Positions 17,664-26,196 of a stretch of 64,000 bases of DNA are shown piece after piece. Both the position numbers and the translations under genes were made by a program. The first letter of the stretch is position 1; each line of letters starts with the position of its first letter. The notes beneath the pieces were generated by a model. The model was not told the DNA's origin. It saw nothing but the letters and a program-made list of their open reading frames with translations, and searched no databases. This DNA is from Mucilaginibacter rigui. Lineage in GTDB: Bacteria; Bacteroidota; Bacteroidia; Sphingobacteriales; Sphingobacteriaceae. The DNA is taken from the NCBI RefSeq assembly GCF_014773275.1, contig NZ_JACWMW010000003.1, positions 682,001-746,000 of the forward strand, given 5' to 3'.

Positions 17664-19157
17664 ATGCAAAATTACTTTGTTGGCATTGATTTAGGCACAG
17701 GCAGCACCAAGGCAGTAGCGATTGATACAGCCGGTAAAACCATTGCCACCGCGCAAAGCTATTATCCAACCAATAACCCCAAACCCGGGTATAGCGAACA
17801 AAACCCTGAACTGATCTGGCGCGCCTTTTTAAACTGTATCAGCAAAATAATAACAAACCTGAAACAAGCTCCGATCGCCATCAGCTTTAGTAGTGCTATG
17901 CATAGTATTATACCTGTTGATGAGCATTGTAATGCCCTTGCCGATGCGATGCTTTGGTCTGATTCGCGTAGCGCAGACGTGGCCCTTAGTATTAGAAATT
18001 CTGCTGATGCCGAGGATATTTATCGCCACACGGGTACAGCTATTTATGCCATGTCGCCTTTATGCAAAATAATTTGGCTCCATGATAATGATAATAAAAT
18101 GTTTAAAAAGGCATACAAATTTATCTCTGTTAAGGAATATGTTTGGTTTAAACTATTCGGCGTTTTTGAGGTAGATTATTCCATTGCATCAGCCATGGGG
18201 ATGTTTGATATTTTAGATTTGAAATGGTACCATAAAGCCTGTGCCCTGGCTGGTGTTGATGGCTCAAAACTCTCAACCCCGGTAAATACAGATCATAAAA
18301 GATATTTAACATCTGCAGATACTTTACCCGGTATAGGTACCGGTACAGCTTTTATTATTGGGGCCAGTGATGGCTGCTGTGCCAACCTCGGTGGCAATGC
18401 GGTGCGCGAGGGTGTTGGAGCATTAACTATTGGTACAAGCGGCGCGGTGAGGATTGGGAGCAAAGCCCCGGTTTATAACTTTAAGGCCATGACCTTTAAT
18501 TACCTGCTTAAGGCAGGTACCTTTATTTGCGGCGGCGCGGTAAATAATGGCGGTGCGGCTGTAGATTGGCTATTGAAAAGCTTTTTAAAACTGGAAACAG
18601 TTACCGACGAAACTTACAAGCAGTTATTTAAAGAAATAGATACAGTTAAGCCGGGCAGCGATGGTTTGGTGTTTTTACCATACCTGTATGCCGAGCGTGC
18701 CCCAATTTGGGATGCCAAAAGTTCGGGAGCGTTTATCAATATCAATTTTAAACACCAGCAACAAAATTTTTTAAAGGCGACCCTTGAAGGTATTTGCTTT
18801 GCCCTTAATGATGTACTTAATGCAGTTGAACAGCCGCAAAAGCCTATTAAAGAAATTGTGGTAAGCGGCGGGTTTATATCATCGGCTACATGGGTGCAGT
18901 TACTGGCTGATATTACAGGTAAAAAACTGGTGTTGCTGCAATCAGCGGATTCGTCGGCCGTTGGCGCTATTTATTTGGCTATGGAGGCTTTGGGTATGGA
19001 TATCGAAGGAATTGTGAGTAACGAGGATGCCGAAAGGATTGTGGTGTTGCCAAATGCCGAAACGCATGCCGTTTACAGCAAGATATTCCCGGTATACAAG
19101 AAACTTTACAGCGATATCAGATCATCTGTTCATCAACTGCACGATCTGAATATTTAA
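17664..19157 (+). CDS. gntK: FGGY-family sugar kinase, gluconokinase-like
   Basis: Cytoplasmic carbohydrate kinase of 497 residues. The N-terminal phosphate loop is FVGIDLGTGSTKA. The substrate-side region FSSAMHSI...MLWSDSRS and HTGTAIYAMSPLCKIIWL resembles gluconate kinases of the FGGY family more than xylulokinases. The second ATPase lobe shows IGTSGAVR and VVSGGFISSATWVQLLAD. It would phosphorylate D-gluconate to 6-phosphogluconate for the pentose phosphate or Entner-Doudoroff routes. It stands alone here, divergent from the polysaccharide operon and with its stop overlapping by 4 bases the convergent hypothetical gene. A xylulose or other sugar substrate cannot be excluded; family certainty is high, substrate moderate. 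Confidence 0.8.
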   Translation: MQNYFVGIDLGTGSTKAVAIDTAGKTIATAQSYYPTNNPKPGYSEQNPELIWRAFLNCISKIITNLKQAPIAISFSSAMHSIIPVDEHCNALADAMLWSDSRSADVALSIRNSADAEDIYRHTGTAIYAMSPLCKIIWLHDNDNKMFKKAYKFISVKEYVWFKLFGVFEVDYSIASAMGMFDILDLKWYHKACALAGVDGSKLSTPVNTDHKRYLTSADTLPGIGTGTAFIIGASDGCCANLGGNAVREGVGALTIGTSGAVRIGSKAPVYNFKAMTFNYLLKAGTFICGGAVNNGGAAVDWLLKSFLKLETVTDETYKQLFKEIDTVKPGSDGLVFLPYLYAERAPIWDAKSSGAFININFKHQQQNFLKATLEGICFALNDVLNAVEQPQKPIKEIVVSGGFISSATWVQLLADITGKKLVLLQSADSSAVGAIYLAMEALGMDIEGIVSNEDAERIVVLPNAETHAVYSKIFPVYKKLYSDIRSSVHQLHDLNI

Positions 19158-19558
19158 CGGATCATAACCCCGGGTTTGTTGACTACCGGTAATTTGATGA
19201 AGTTGTTATCTACAATGCTTTCGGGCAAAAAAATGAACTTTTTATCGTAAATATCCCTGCCAATATAGTAACTCAGCCAGTACTCGTTATTCAGACCAAA
19301 GGTTTGCTCATCAATTGGTTCTATCAGCTTGTAAGAGTTTGCCTCAACCAATGGAAAGGAGTGTCGCAAAGTAGAAGTTTTAACCTGTTCACCATCCTTT
19401 TCGCCATAACCTTTTGAGGTAACCAGCACATTCTCCAGGGGTACATTCTTCAGGTTTATCAGATATACATACCAAACTTTACTCTCGGCATTTTCGCTTT
19501 CTAAGGCAACCGCAACCGCTATATCTTTTACTACGTTTGGTGGAAGGTCTTTTATCAT
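19154..19558 (-). CDS. Conserved hypothetical protein next to topA
   Basis: A 134-residue soluble protein without signal peptide or membrane span. It is rich in beta-strand-like alternation (WYVYLINLKNVPLENVLVTSKGYG and EYWLSYYIGRDIYDKKFIFLPESI), suggesting a small beta-sandwich. It lies downstream of topA on the same strand with 79 bases between, and overlaps the end of the convergent kinase gene by 4 bases. I recognise it only as a protein that tends to sit near topA in related genomes, which is memory rather than evidence from the window. No function proposed. Confidence 0.75.
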   Translation of the reverse strand: MIKDLPPNVVKDIAVAVALESENAESKVWYVYLINLKNVPLENVLVTSKGYGEKDGEQVKTSTLRHSFPLVEANSYKLIEPIDEQTFGLNNEYWLSYYIGRDIYDKKFIFLPESIVDNNFIKLPVVNKPGVMIR

Positions 19559-19637
19559 TGTATTATCGTGAGTGGGTGATTAAGTTGATTGGTGAATTGC
19601 TAAAAAACATTCACTAAAAACTCAATCAACCAATAAC

Positions 19638-22037
19638 TTACTTTTTCTTTGCTACCGCTTTTTTCTTAGCAGGTGCTTTTTTAGCTGCCGGTTTTGCCGC
19701 AGCAACGGTTTTACCAAATCGTCCTTTTTTAGCATCTTTAGGCATCGCATCAGCCAAAGCCTTACACTGCTCGTAAGTAAGTGTGGTTGGGTCTGTTATA
19801 TCCTTTGGTATTTTAACGTTCAGTTTACCAAATTCAATATAAGGCCCCCAGCGGCCATTTAAAACTTTTACGGTTTCATCTTCAGGGAAGGCTTTGATCA
19901 GCTTCTCTGCATCTTTTTTGCGTTTGGCCTCTATCAGCTCAATAGCCTGTTCTTGTGTAATGTCAAGCGGGTCAATTTCTTTCGGCACTGATACAAAAGC
20001 GCTGTTGTGGCTAATGTATGGGCCAAAGCGACCTATTGCCACCTTCATCACCTTGCCCTCGTATTCACCAAGTACTTTTGGCAGCTTAAACAATTCAAGC
20101 GCTTCTTCCAGGCTTATTGTTTCTATACTTTGGCCGGTGCGTAAGCTGGCGTAAAGAGGCTTCTCTTCACTGTCGTCGCTTGGGTTATCGCCAACCTGTA
20201 CAAACGGGCCGTAGCGGCCAATACGTACCGACATTTTTTTACCACTTTCCGGATGTACGCCCAACTCGCGTTCGCCGGTGGCTTTGTCGGCAGTTTCGGT
20301 AGTTGTTAGTACATCCTTATGGAACGGATCATAAAACGTACGGATCATTTTCGTCCAGTCCTGCAAGCCCTGGGCAATCTCGTCAAACTGCTTTTCAACA
20401 CCGGCGGTAAAATTAAAATCAACAATGCCCTTAAAATGCTGTACTAAAAAGTCGTTCACAACAGCGCCAATATCGGTAGGGAAAAGCTTGCCGCGTTCGG
20501 CACCGGTGTTTTCTACACGGGTATCTTTAGTGATATTACCACCTTTTAAAGTAAGCACCCTGAAGTTACGCTGGCGGCCTTCACGCTCTTCTTTAACCAC
20601 GTAACCGCGGTTTTGTATGGTTGATATGGTAGGGGCGTAGGTCGACGGTCGGCCTATACCTAACTCCTCTAATTTCTTTACCAAACTTGCCTCAGTGTAA
20701 CGTGCAGGCGGGCGCGAGAACCTTTCTGTAGCGGTTAGTTCCTGCAGGTCTAACACCTGTCCTTTTGTTAAAGGTGGCAGTATAGCGTTCTCTCCATCGG
20801 CGGTTTGGTTATCTTCTTCTTCGTCGTTACTTTCCAGGTAAACTTTCAGGAAGCCGTCGAATTTCATCACCTCGCCATTGGCAACTAACTCTTCCTTACG
20901 GGTTGATATACCGATCTTTGCAACGGTTTTTTCAAACTGCGCTTCACTCATTTGCGACGCGATGGCGCGTTTCCAGATCAGCTCGTAAAGGCGTTTCTCG
21001 TTGCTTTCACCATCAATAGTGTGATTATTAAAGTACGTAGGGCGGATGGCTTCGTGAGCTTCCTGCGCGCCTGCACTCTTGGTTTTGTATTTTCTGTGCT
21101 GATGGTATTTATCACCGTAGGCCGATACAATTTCTTGTTGAGCAGCATTTAATGCAGTATCAGAAAGGTTCACCGAGTCGGTACGCATATAGGTGATATA
21201 ACCTGATTCATACAACCTTTGGGCAACCTGCATGGTACGCGCTACCGAGTAACCAAGTTTACGGCTTGCTTCCTGCTGAAGGGTAGACGTAGTGAACGGC
21301 GCAGCCGGCGAACGTTTGGTTGGCCTGGTCTCTAGTGATTTAATATCGAAAATTGCTTTAACACAATCCTGCAAAAACTTTTCGGCATCATCTTGCCGGG
21401 CAAAGCGTTCAGGCAATTCAGCCTTAAAAGCATTACGGCCCGTGCCAAATATGGCTACTATTTTAAAGGCGGCTTCCGATTTAAATTTATTTACCTCGCG
21501 TTCGCGGTCAACAATTAACCTAACGGCAACTGATTGTACACGCCCTGCAGAAAGTGATGGTTTAACTTTTTTCCATAAAACAGGAGAAAGTTCAAAACCT
21601 ACCAAACGATCGAGAACGCGGCGCGCTTGTTGGGCGTTTACCAGGTTATAATCTATTTTACGCGGATTTTCTATCGCCTTCATAATTGCCGGTTTTGTTA
21701 TCTCATGGAAAACAATGCGGCGGGTATCGGGCTCTTTAAGGCCTAAAGTTTCAAATAAGTGCCATGATATGGCTTCACCCTCACGGTCCTCATCGGATGC
21801 GAGCCATACAATGTCTGCTTCTTTAGCTAATTTCTTTAATTCGCTCACTACCTGCTTCTTATCTGCGGGTACTTCATACTTTTGATTGAAGTTGTTGCTG
21901 ATATCAATGGCATCTTCAGACTTTACCAGGTCGCGGATATGGCCGTAACTTGATTTTACGGTAAAGTCCTTGCCGAGGTATCCTTCAATGGTTTTGGCTT
22001 TCGCCGGTGATTCAACTATGAGTAAATTTTTAGCCAT
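19638..22037 (-). CDS. topA: DNA topoisomerase I
   Basis: Type IA topoisomerase of 799 residues that relaxes negative supercoils. The TOPRIM domain begins LLIVESPAKAKTIEGYLG (residues 4-21), with the acidic cluster in WLASDEDREGEA. The catalytic Tyr283 lies in ITYMRTDSVNLS, followed by HEAIRPT and GIGRPSTYA. After the core come several short Topo_C-type repeats with GRFGPYI/GRWGPYIE patterns rather than zinc fingers, and a Lys/Ala-rich tail (KPAAKKAPAKKKA) that probably binds DNA. Length and layout are normal for Bacteroidota. The start ATG at 22037 is followed at once by the conserved domain. Confidence is very high. Confidence 0.98.
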   Translation of the reverse strand: MAKNLLIVESPAKAKTIEGYLGKDFTVKSSYGHIRDLVKSEDAIDISNNFNQKYEVPADKKQVVSELKKLAKEADIVWLASDEDREGEAISWHLFETLGLKEPDTRRIVFHEITKPAIMKAIENPRKIDYNLVNAQQARRVLDRLVGFELSPVLWKKVKPSLSAGRVQSVAVRLIVDREREVNKFKSEAAFKIVAIFGTGRNAFKAELPERFARQDDAEKFLQDCVKAIFDIKSLETRPTKRSPAAPFTTSTLQQEASRKLGYSVARTMQVAQRLYESGYITYMRTDSVNLSDTALNAAQQEIVSAYGDKYHQHRKYKTKSAGAQEAHEAIRPTYFNNHTIDGESNEKRLYELIWKRAIASQMSEAQFEKTVAKIGISTRKEELVANGEVMKFDGFLKVYLESNDEEEDNQTADGENAILPPLTKGQVLDLQELTATERFSRPPARYTEASLVKKLEELGIGRPSTYAPTISTIQNRGYVVKEEREGRQRNFRVLTLKGGNITKDTRVENTGAERGKLFPTDIGAVVNDFLVQHFKGIVDFNFTAGVEKQFDEIAQGLQDWTKMIRTFYDPFHKDVLTTTETADKATGERELGVHPESGKKMSVRIGRYGPFVQVGDNPSDDSEEKPLYASLRTGQSIETISLEEALELFKLPKVLGEYEGKVMKVAIGRFGPYISHNSAFVSVPKEIDPLDITQEQAIELIEAKRKKDAEKLIKAFPEDETVKVLNGRWGPYIEFGKLNVKIPKDITDPTTLTYEQCKALADAMPKDAKKGRFGKTVAAAKPAAKKAPAKKKAVAKKK

Positions 22038-22176
22038 TTAAGCGGGTGTTTTTTTGCAAAGAAAACATAAAATGCATTAGAAACGCAAATTTGTTTTTTT
22101 GTTGGGACGTTATTGTAGTAAATAAAGTAGTGGTAAAAATGTTTTATTGGGGTAGATTTTGAGCCTTTCCACCAAC

Positions 22177-22271
22177 CGTCATTGAGAGGTACGAAGCAAT
22201 CTCTTTAGGATATTTATACGCCTTGCATAAAGGATTTGCTTAAAAAGATTGCTTAGTACCTCGCAATGACG
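22177..22271. repeat. CGTCATTGCGAG-type inverted repeat, copy 1
   Basis: Two 26-base arms (22177-22202 and 22246-22271) are reverse complements with two mismatches, separated by 43 bases. The arm consensus begins CGTCATTGCGAGGTAC and ends AGCAATCT. It sits between topA and mnmA, 31 bases past the mnmA stop. Related elements lie at 23478-23573 and, decayed, at 57908-57991. Confidence 0.85.
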
Positions 22272-22302
22272 CGCGGAAAAAAGCCATCTCTTTAAATAAA
22301 TA

Positions 22303-23391
22303 TTATATCAAAAAGCCACCGCCCAATAAATCACTACCTTCATAAAACACAGCAGATTGGCCCGGGGCAATACCCGATACCATGTGGTCGAACGATACTT
22401 TCATGTGGTCGCCAATTTGTACGATCTTGCTTTCGGTACCTGCATCCTTATAACGGATCTTGGTAACGGCTTCAATAGGTTCTTTGATGCTTTCGTATTT
22501 AACCAGGTTTAGGTTACGTACCCAGGCTTCTTTTTTTTCCAGTTCTTCTATTGTACCCAATACAACCGTGTTGTTTTCAGGCTGAATTTTGGTCACGAAC
22601 ATCGGTTTACCCAAAGCAATGCCCAGGCCTTTGCGCTGGCCAATGGTATAATAAGGATAACCCAGGTGTTTGCCTATAACGGTGCCATCTGTTAATACAA
22701 AATTACCCGGGCCTACACGTTCGTCAAGGTCTTCTACTTTATGGCGCAAAAATGCCCTATAGTCGTTATCAGGCACAAAGCAGATCTCGTAGCTTTCGCT
22801 TTTACCTGCCAGTTCCAGCTGACCCATATCAACGGCCATCTGGCGTATTTCGGGTTTAGAGAAACTACCTAACGGGAATTTTGTACGCGCAAGGTTTTGC
22901 TGCGATACGCCCCAAAGTACATATGACTGGTCTTTGTTTTCGTCTTTACCTTTTGATATTACGTAACGGCCGTTATCCTGTTCGCGGATATTGGCATAGT
23001 GACCTGTCGCGATAAATTCGCAATCCAGTTTATCGGCGCGTTTTAAAAGGGCTTCCCATTTAATGTGGGTGTTGCAAAGCACACAAGGGTTAGGGGTGCG
23101 GCCGGCAAGGTATTCGTCAACAAAGTTATCGATCACAAAATCGCCAAACTCGTTACGGATATCCAGTATATAATGCGGGAAGCCATAGCCAACGGCCAAA
23201 GCACGCGCATCATTAATACTATCCAGGCTGCAGCAACCGGTTTCTTTAGAGCTGCCACCGCTTGCGGCGTAATCCCAGGTTTTCATGGTAAGGCCTATAA
23301 CCTCATAGCCCTGTTCATGCAGCATTACTGCCGCTACAGAACTATCAACTCCGCCACTCATTGCCACTAATATCCTACCGTGCTTACTCAT
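22303..23391 (-). CDS. mnmA: tRNA 2-thiouridine(34) synthase MnmA
   Basis: Cytoplasmic tRNA-modifying enzyme of 362 residues that puts sulfur on the wobble uridine of Lys, Glu and Gln tRNAs. The PP-loop ATPase motif is AMSGGVDSS (residues 10-18). The catalytic pair is Cys103 in NPCVLCN and Cys204 in YEICFVPD. The central tRNA-recognition stretch contains GKDENKDQSYVL and YYTIGQRKGLG. The C-terminal beta-barrel ends SAVFYEGSDLLGGGFLI. Length is normal. It stands as a single gene flanked on both sides by members of the same palindromic repeat family. Confidence 0.97.
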   Translation of the reverse strand: MSKHGRILVAMSGGVDSSVAAVMLHEQGYEVIGLTMKTWDYAASGGSSKETGCCSLDSINDARALAVGYGFPHYILDIRNEFGDFVIDNFVDEYLAGRTPNPCVLCNTHIKWEALLKRADKLDCEFIATGHYANIREQDNGRYVISKGKDENKDQSYVLWGVSQQNLARTKFPLGSFSKPEIRQMAVDMGQLELAGKSESYEICFVPDNDYRAFLRHKVEDLDERVGPGNFVLTDGTVIGKHLGYPYYTIGQRKGLGIALGKPMFVTKIQPENNTVVLGTIEELEKKEAWVRNLNLVKYESIKEPIEAVTKIRYKDAGTESKIVQIGDHMKVSFDHMVSGIAPGQSAVFYEGSDLLGGGFLI

Positions 23392-23477
23392 ATTGGGTGC
23401 AAAGATAAGGTTTTACAGTTTATAGTATTTATTGCTTGGGTCAGAGGAGGGTAAAATGGTGGTTTCATATTCTCCAC

Positions 23478-23573
23478 GCGTCATTGCGAGCGTAACGTGG
23501 CAATCTTCGATAGAAAAGTCGGTGACAAGCATGTCGAAGATTGCCACATCGCTATCGCTTCTCGCAATGACGC
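23478..23573. repeat. CGTCATTGCGAG-type inverted repeat, copy 2
   Basis: Arms 23478-23510 and 23534-23573 are near-exact reverse complements. Both outer ends read GCGTCATTGCGAG and both inner ends GTGGCAATCTTCGA. The right arm has about seven extra bases in the middle. It lies between proA and mnmA, and shares the CGTCATTGCGAG...GCAATCT layout of copy 1 with a different central part. Confidence 0.82.
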
Positions 23574-23583
23574 CTGGGATAGA

Positions 23584-24831
23584 TTAAGGTGTCCTTATTT
23601 GCCCATTCCCCTTTACAATCCATTTATAACTTGTCAATTCTTCCAATCCCATGGGGCCGCGGGCGTGGAGCTTTTGGGTGCTGATGCCAATTTCGGCGCC
23701 AAGGCCAAACTGGGCGCCATCTGTAAAGGCTGTTGAGGTATTTACGTACACCGCAGCTGCATCAACCCGATTCAGGAAAGTTTCTATATTCAGCTCATCC
23801 TCAGATAGAATGGCCTCGCTATGTTTAGAACTGTTTAAGGCAATATGGTCAAGCGCCTGTTCTAAAGTATCAACTGTTTTTATCGACATTGTCATGGATA
23901 AAAACTCTGTGCCAAAATGCTCTGGTTGGGCTGGTTCTAAAAGTTCAGCAGGGTAGAAGCCATCTAATACTTCATAAGCTTTTTTATCAGCATAAATTTT
24001 TACGCCTTTTTCACCAAGCGGTTCGGTGATATGCACCAGTTCGCCCAGGCGTTTGCTGTTGATGATGAGGCAATCCAGCGCGTTACAAACACTTACCCGG
24101 CGGGTTTTGGCATTATCAATAATAGCGACGGCTTTTTCCAAATCGCCGGTTTCGTCAAAGTAAGTGTGTACAATACCCGCGCCCGTTTCTATGACAGGTA
24201 CCTTACTGCTGCTGCGCACATAATTAATAAGCGACTGACTGCCGCGTGGTATCAATACATCTACAAAACCAACCGCGTTTAGCAAAGCCTCGGTAGCCTC
24301 GCGTTCTACAGGTAGCAGGGTGGTAAAATTTACATCGATGTTATGCGCCGATAATACCCCGTGGATAACTTTCATAATAGCCCGGTTAGAATTATCTGCA
24401 TCGCTGCCGCCTTTTAGTATGCTGATATTACCCGTTTTAAAACATAAAGCAAACACATCAAACGTAACATTTGGCCGTGCCTCGTAAATTACGCCCACAA
24501 CACCAAGTGGCACACGTAATTTTTTAATATACAATCCATTAGGCAGGTTTTTCTCACTTAGTACTTTACCCAGCGGACTGTCTAATCCCGCAATATTTTC
24601 TATATCTCCGGCTATGGCTTTTATTCTGTCGGCAGTAAGGGTAAGGCGGTCGTACTTGGGGTCGGCTGGATCCATGCGCTCCAGGTCTTTTTTGTTTTCC
24701 TGTAACAGATAATCTGTTTGTTCAATGGCAACCTTCGCCACATCCAGTAATACCTTATTGATAACAACAGGCGACAGGGCAGCGTTCCTACCGGCAATTA
24801 GAGCGTTCTCGAAATAGTGTTTATAGTCCAT
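23584..24831 (-). CDS. proA: Gamma-glutamyl phosphate reductase ProA
   Basis: Second enzyme of proline synthesis, reducing gamma-glutamyl phosphate to glutamate semialdehyde with NADPH. The 415-residue aldehyde-dehydrogenase-like protein shows [37 protein letters not shown] and the catalytic Cys in [10 protein letters not shown], ending in [25 protein letters not shown]. The frame is open further upstream into proB, but the ATG at 24831 starts [11 protein letters not shown] just before the conserved domain and 1 base after the proB stop, so I use it. It forms a proBA operon. Confidence 0.97.
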   Translation of the reverse strand: MDYKHYFENALIAGRNAALSPVVINKVLLDVAKVAIEQTDYLLQENKKDLERMDPADPKYDRLTLTADRIKAIAGDIENIAGLDSPLGKVLSEKNLPNGLYIKKLRVPLGVVGVIYEARPNVTFDVFALCFKTGNISILKGGSDADNSNRAIMKVIHGVLSAHNIDVNFTTLLPVEREATEALLNAVGFVDVLIPRGSQSLINYVRSSSKVPVIETGAGIVHTYFDETGDLEKAVAIIDNAKTRRVSVCNALDCLIINSKRLGELVHITEPLGEKGVKIYADKKAYEVLDGFYPAELLEPAQPEHFGTEFLSMTMSIKTVDTLEQALDHIALNSSKHSEAILSEDELNIETFLNRVDAAAVYVNTSTAFTDGAQFGLGAEIGISTQKLHARGPMGLEELTSYKWIVKGNGQIRTP

Positions 24832-24832
24832 G

Positions 24833-25912
24833 TTATCCCTGCAAATAAAGGTAATCGTAATGTACCAGCGCTTTCTGGTTTTTTTGGCCGGTGAGTTCGC
24901 GGGCTTTGTCTGAGCCATATTCGGCCAGGCCAAGGCCTATGGTTTTGTTATGCTCGTCTACTATCTTAATGATCTCGCCTTTCTTAAAATCGGATACTAT
25001 ACTGATGATGCCCACCGGCAGCAAGCTCGATGCCTTACTGGATATCAGCACTGTTTTAGCACCCTCGTTTACCTGCACCACACCGGTTGCCGCGTTTTCT
25101 GAGTGGGCAAGCCATTTCTTTTTGCCTGATGTTTTTTTGGTAGGGGTAAAGCGGGTATGTATTACTTTGTTGGCGAGCACATCCGTCAGGATATTTTCTT
25201 TTGTACCGTTGGCGATGTGTACCGCGATGCCCAGCTTAGCCACCTTGTGTGCTATGGTTGATTTGGTGATCATGCCCCCGCGGCCAAATTGCGAACGGCC
25301 CGAGCTTACAAACGATGCGAAATCTATTCCCGCATCGTTAACCTCCTTGATTATAGATGAACTTTCCAGTTTTGGGTCGCCGGTGTAGATGCCATCTACG
25401 TTGGTTAAAACAATCAATGCCTGCGCGTTCAGCATGGAGGCTATCAGCCCGGCCAGTTCGTCGTTATCGGTAAACATCAATTCGGTTACTGATACCACAT
25501 CATTTTCGTTAATAACCGGGATAACCTGGTGCTGTAAAAGTATCTCCAGGCAGTTACGCATATTCAGGTAATGCAACCTGTCGCGGAAATCCTCTTTGGT
25601 TACCAAAACCTGCGAACACAGGATGCTGAACTTCCCGAACAGGTGCGAATAGGTGTTAATCAGTTTTACCTGCCCTATAGAGGCCAGTAACTGCCGCACC
25701 GCCACGGCGTCTGATTTTTCTGAAACTGATATCAAACTCCTGCCGGATGCAACAGCGCCCGATGATACCAATATCACTTCAATACCCTGCTTCTTAATTT
25801 CGGCTATCTGGTTAACCAGGTGTGTAATACGCTCCGCATCGGGCAGTCCATCGGCACGGGTTATAACGTTTGATCCTATTTTTATAATGATGCGGCTGTA
25901 ATTGAACGACAT
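24833..25912 (-). CDS. proB: Glutamate 5-kinase ProB
   Basis: First enzyme of proline synthesis, phosphorylating glutamate with ATP; normally the feedback-inhibited step. Residues about 1-250 form the amino acid kinase domain, starting [13 protein letters not shown], with [19 protein letters not shown] and [14 protein letters not shown]. Residues about 265-350 form the C-terminal PUA domain. Length (359) is normal for the two-domain form. It is translationally adjacent to proA (1 base apart), as expected for two enzymes that pass an unstable intermediate. No attenuator or T-box-like element was seen upstream. Confidence 0.97.
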   Translation of the reverse strand: MSFNYSRIIIKIGSNVITRADGLPDAERITHLVNQIAEIKKQGIEVILVSSGAVASGRSLISVSEKSDAVAVRQLLASIGQVKLINTYSHLFGKFSILCSQVLVTKEDFRDRLHYLNMRNCLEILLQHQVIPVINENDVVSVTELMFTDNDELAGLIASMLNAQALIVLTNVDGIYTGDPKLESSSIIKEVNDAGIDFASFVSSGRSQFGRGGMITKSTIAHKVAKLGIAVHIANGTKENILTDVLANKVIHTRFTPTKKTSGKKKWLAHSENAATGVVQVNEGAKTVLISSKASSLLPVGIISIVSDFKKGEIIKIVDEHNKTIGLGLAEYGSDKARELTGQKNQKALVHYDYLYLQG

Positions 25913-26012
25913 TAAAGTATATGAGTTTAGTCGACAATAATACTCATTTCTGCTGTAAATGGCGGCTTTTTAGGCGGTTAACACTTATTATTTCCAAAAA
26001 AATTACATTTTT

Positions 26013-26043
26013 TTTGGAGGGAGTAAAAGTTTTAATACATTTG
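26013..26043 (+). promoter_or_regulatory. Bacteroidota-type housekeeping promoter for the TonB receptor gene
   Basis: TTTG at 26013-26016, 19 bases, then TACATTTG at 26036-26043. This is an exact match to the Bacteroidota -33/-7 consensus TTTG-N19-TAnnTTTG. The start would fall near 26050, giving a leader of about 145 bases before the receptor ATG. The rest of the 284-base gap holds no convincing gene. Confidence 0.65.
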
Positions 26044-26196
26044 TCTACTTATTCTATAGACAATGTATTATTTAATTGCCTTTACGTCAGTATCAATGTC
26101 TTCCATGCAGCGCCTAACTGCATGCTGTTGTTGTTAATTCCCGCTCAGGATAATAACACGTATTAATTCATTTCTCATTTCTTTCAACCTTGTTAC

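Noticed and set aside
23400..23407. Minus-strand TAnnTTTG box (CAAAGATA on plus) just upstream of mnmA
   Set aside because: There is no -33 element at the right distance, and it would place the transcript start on top of the start codon.
25921..26166. An 81-codon plus-strand frame upstream of the TonB receptor
   Set aside because: It runs through the receptor promoter and leader, shows no protein-like pattern and would start next to the proB start.
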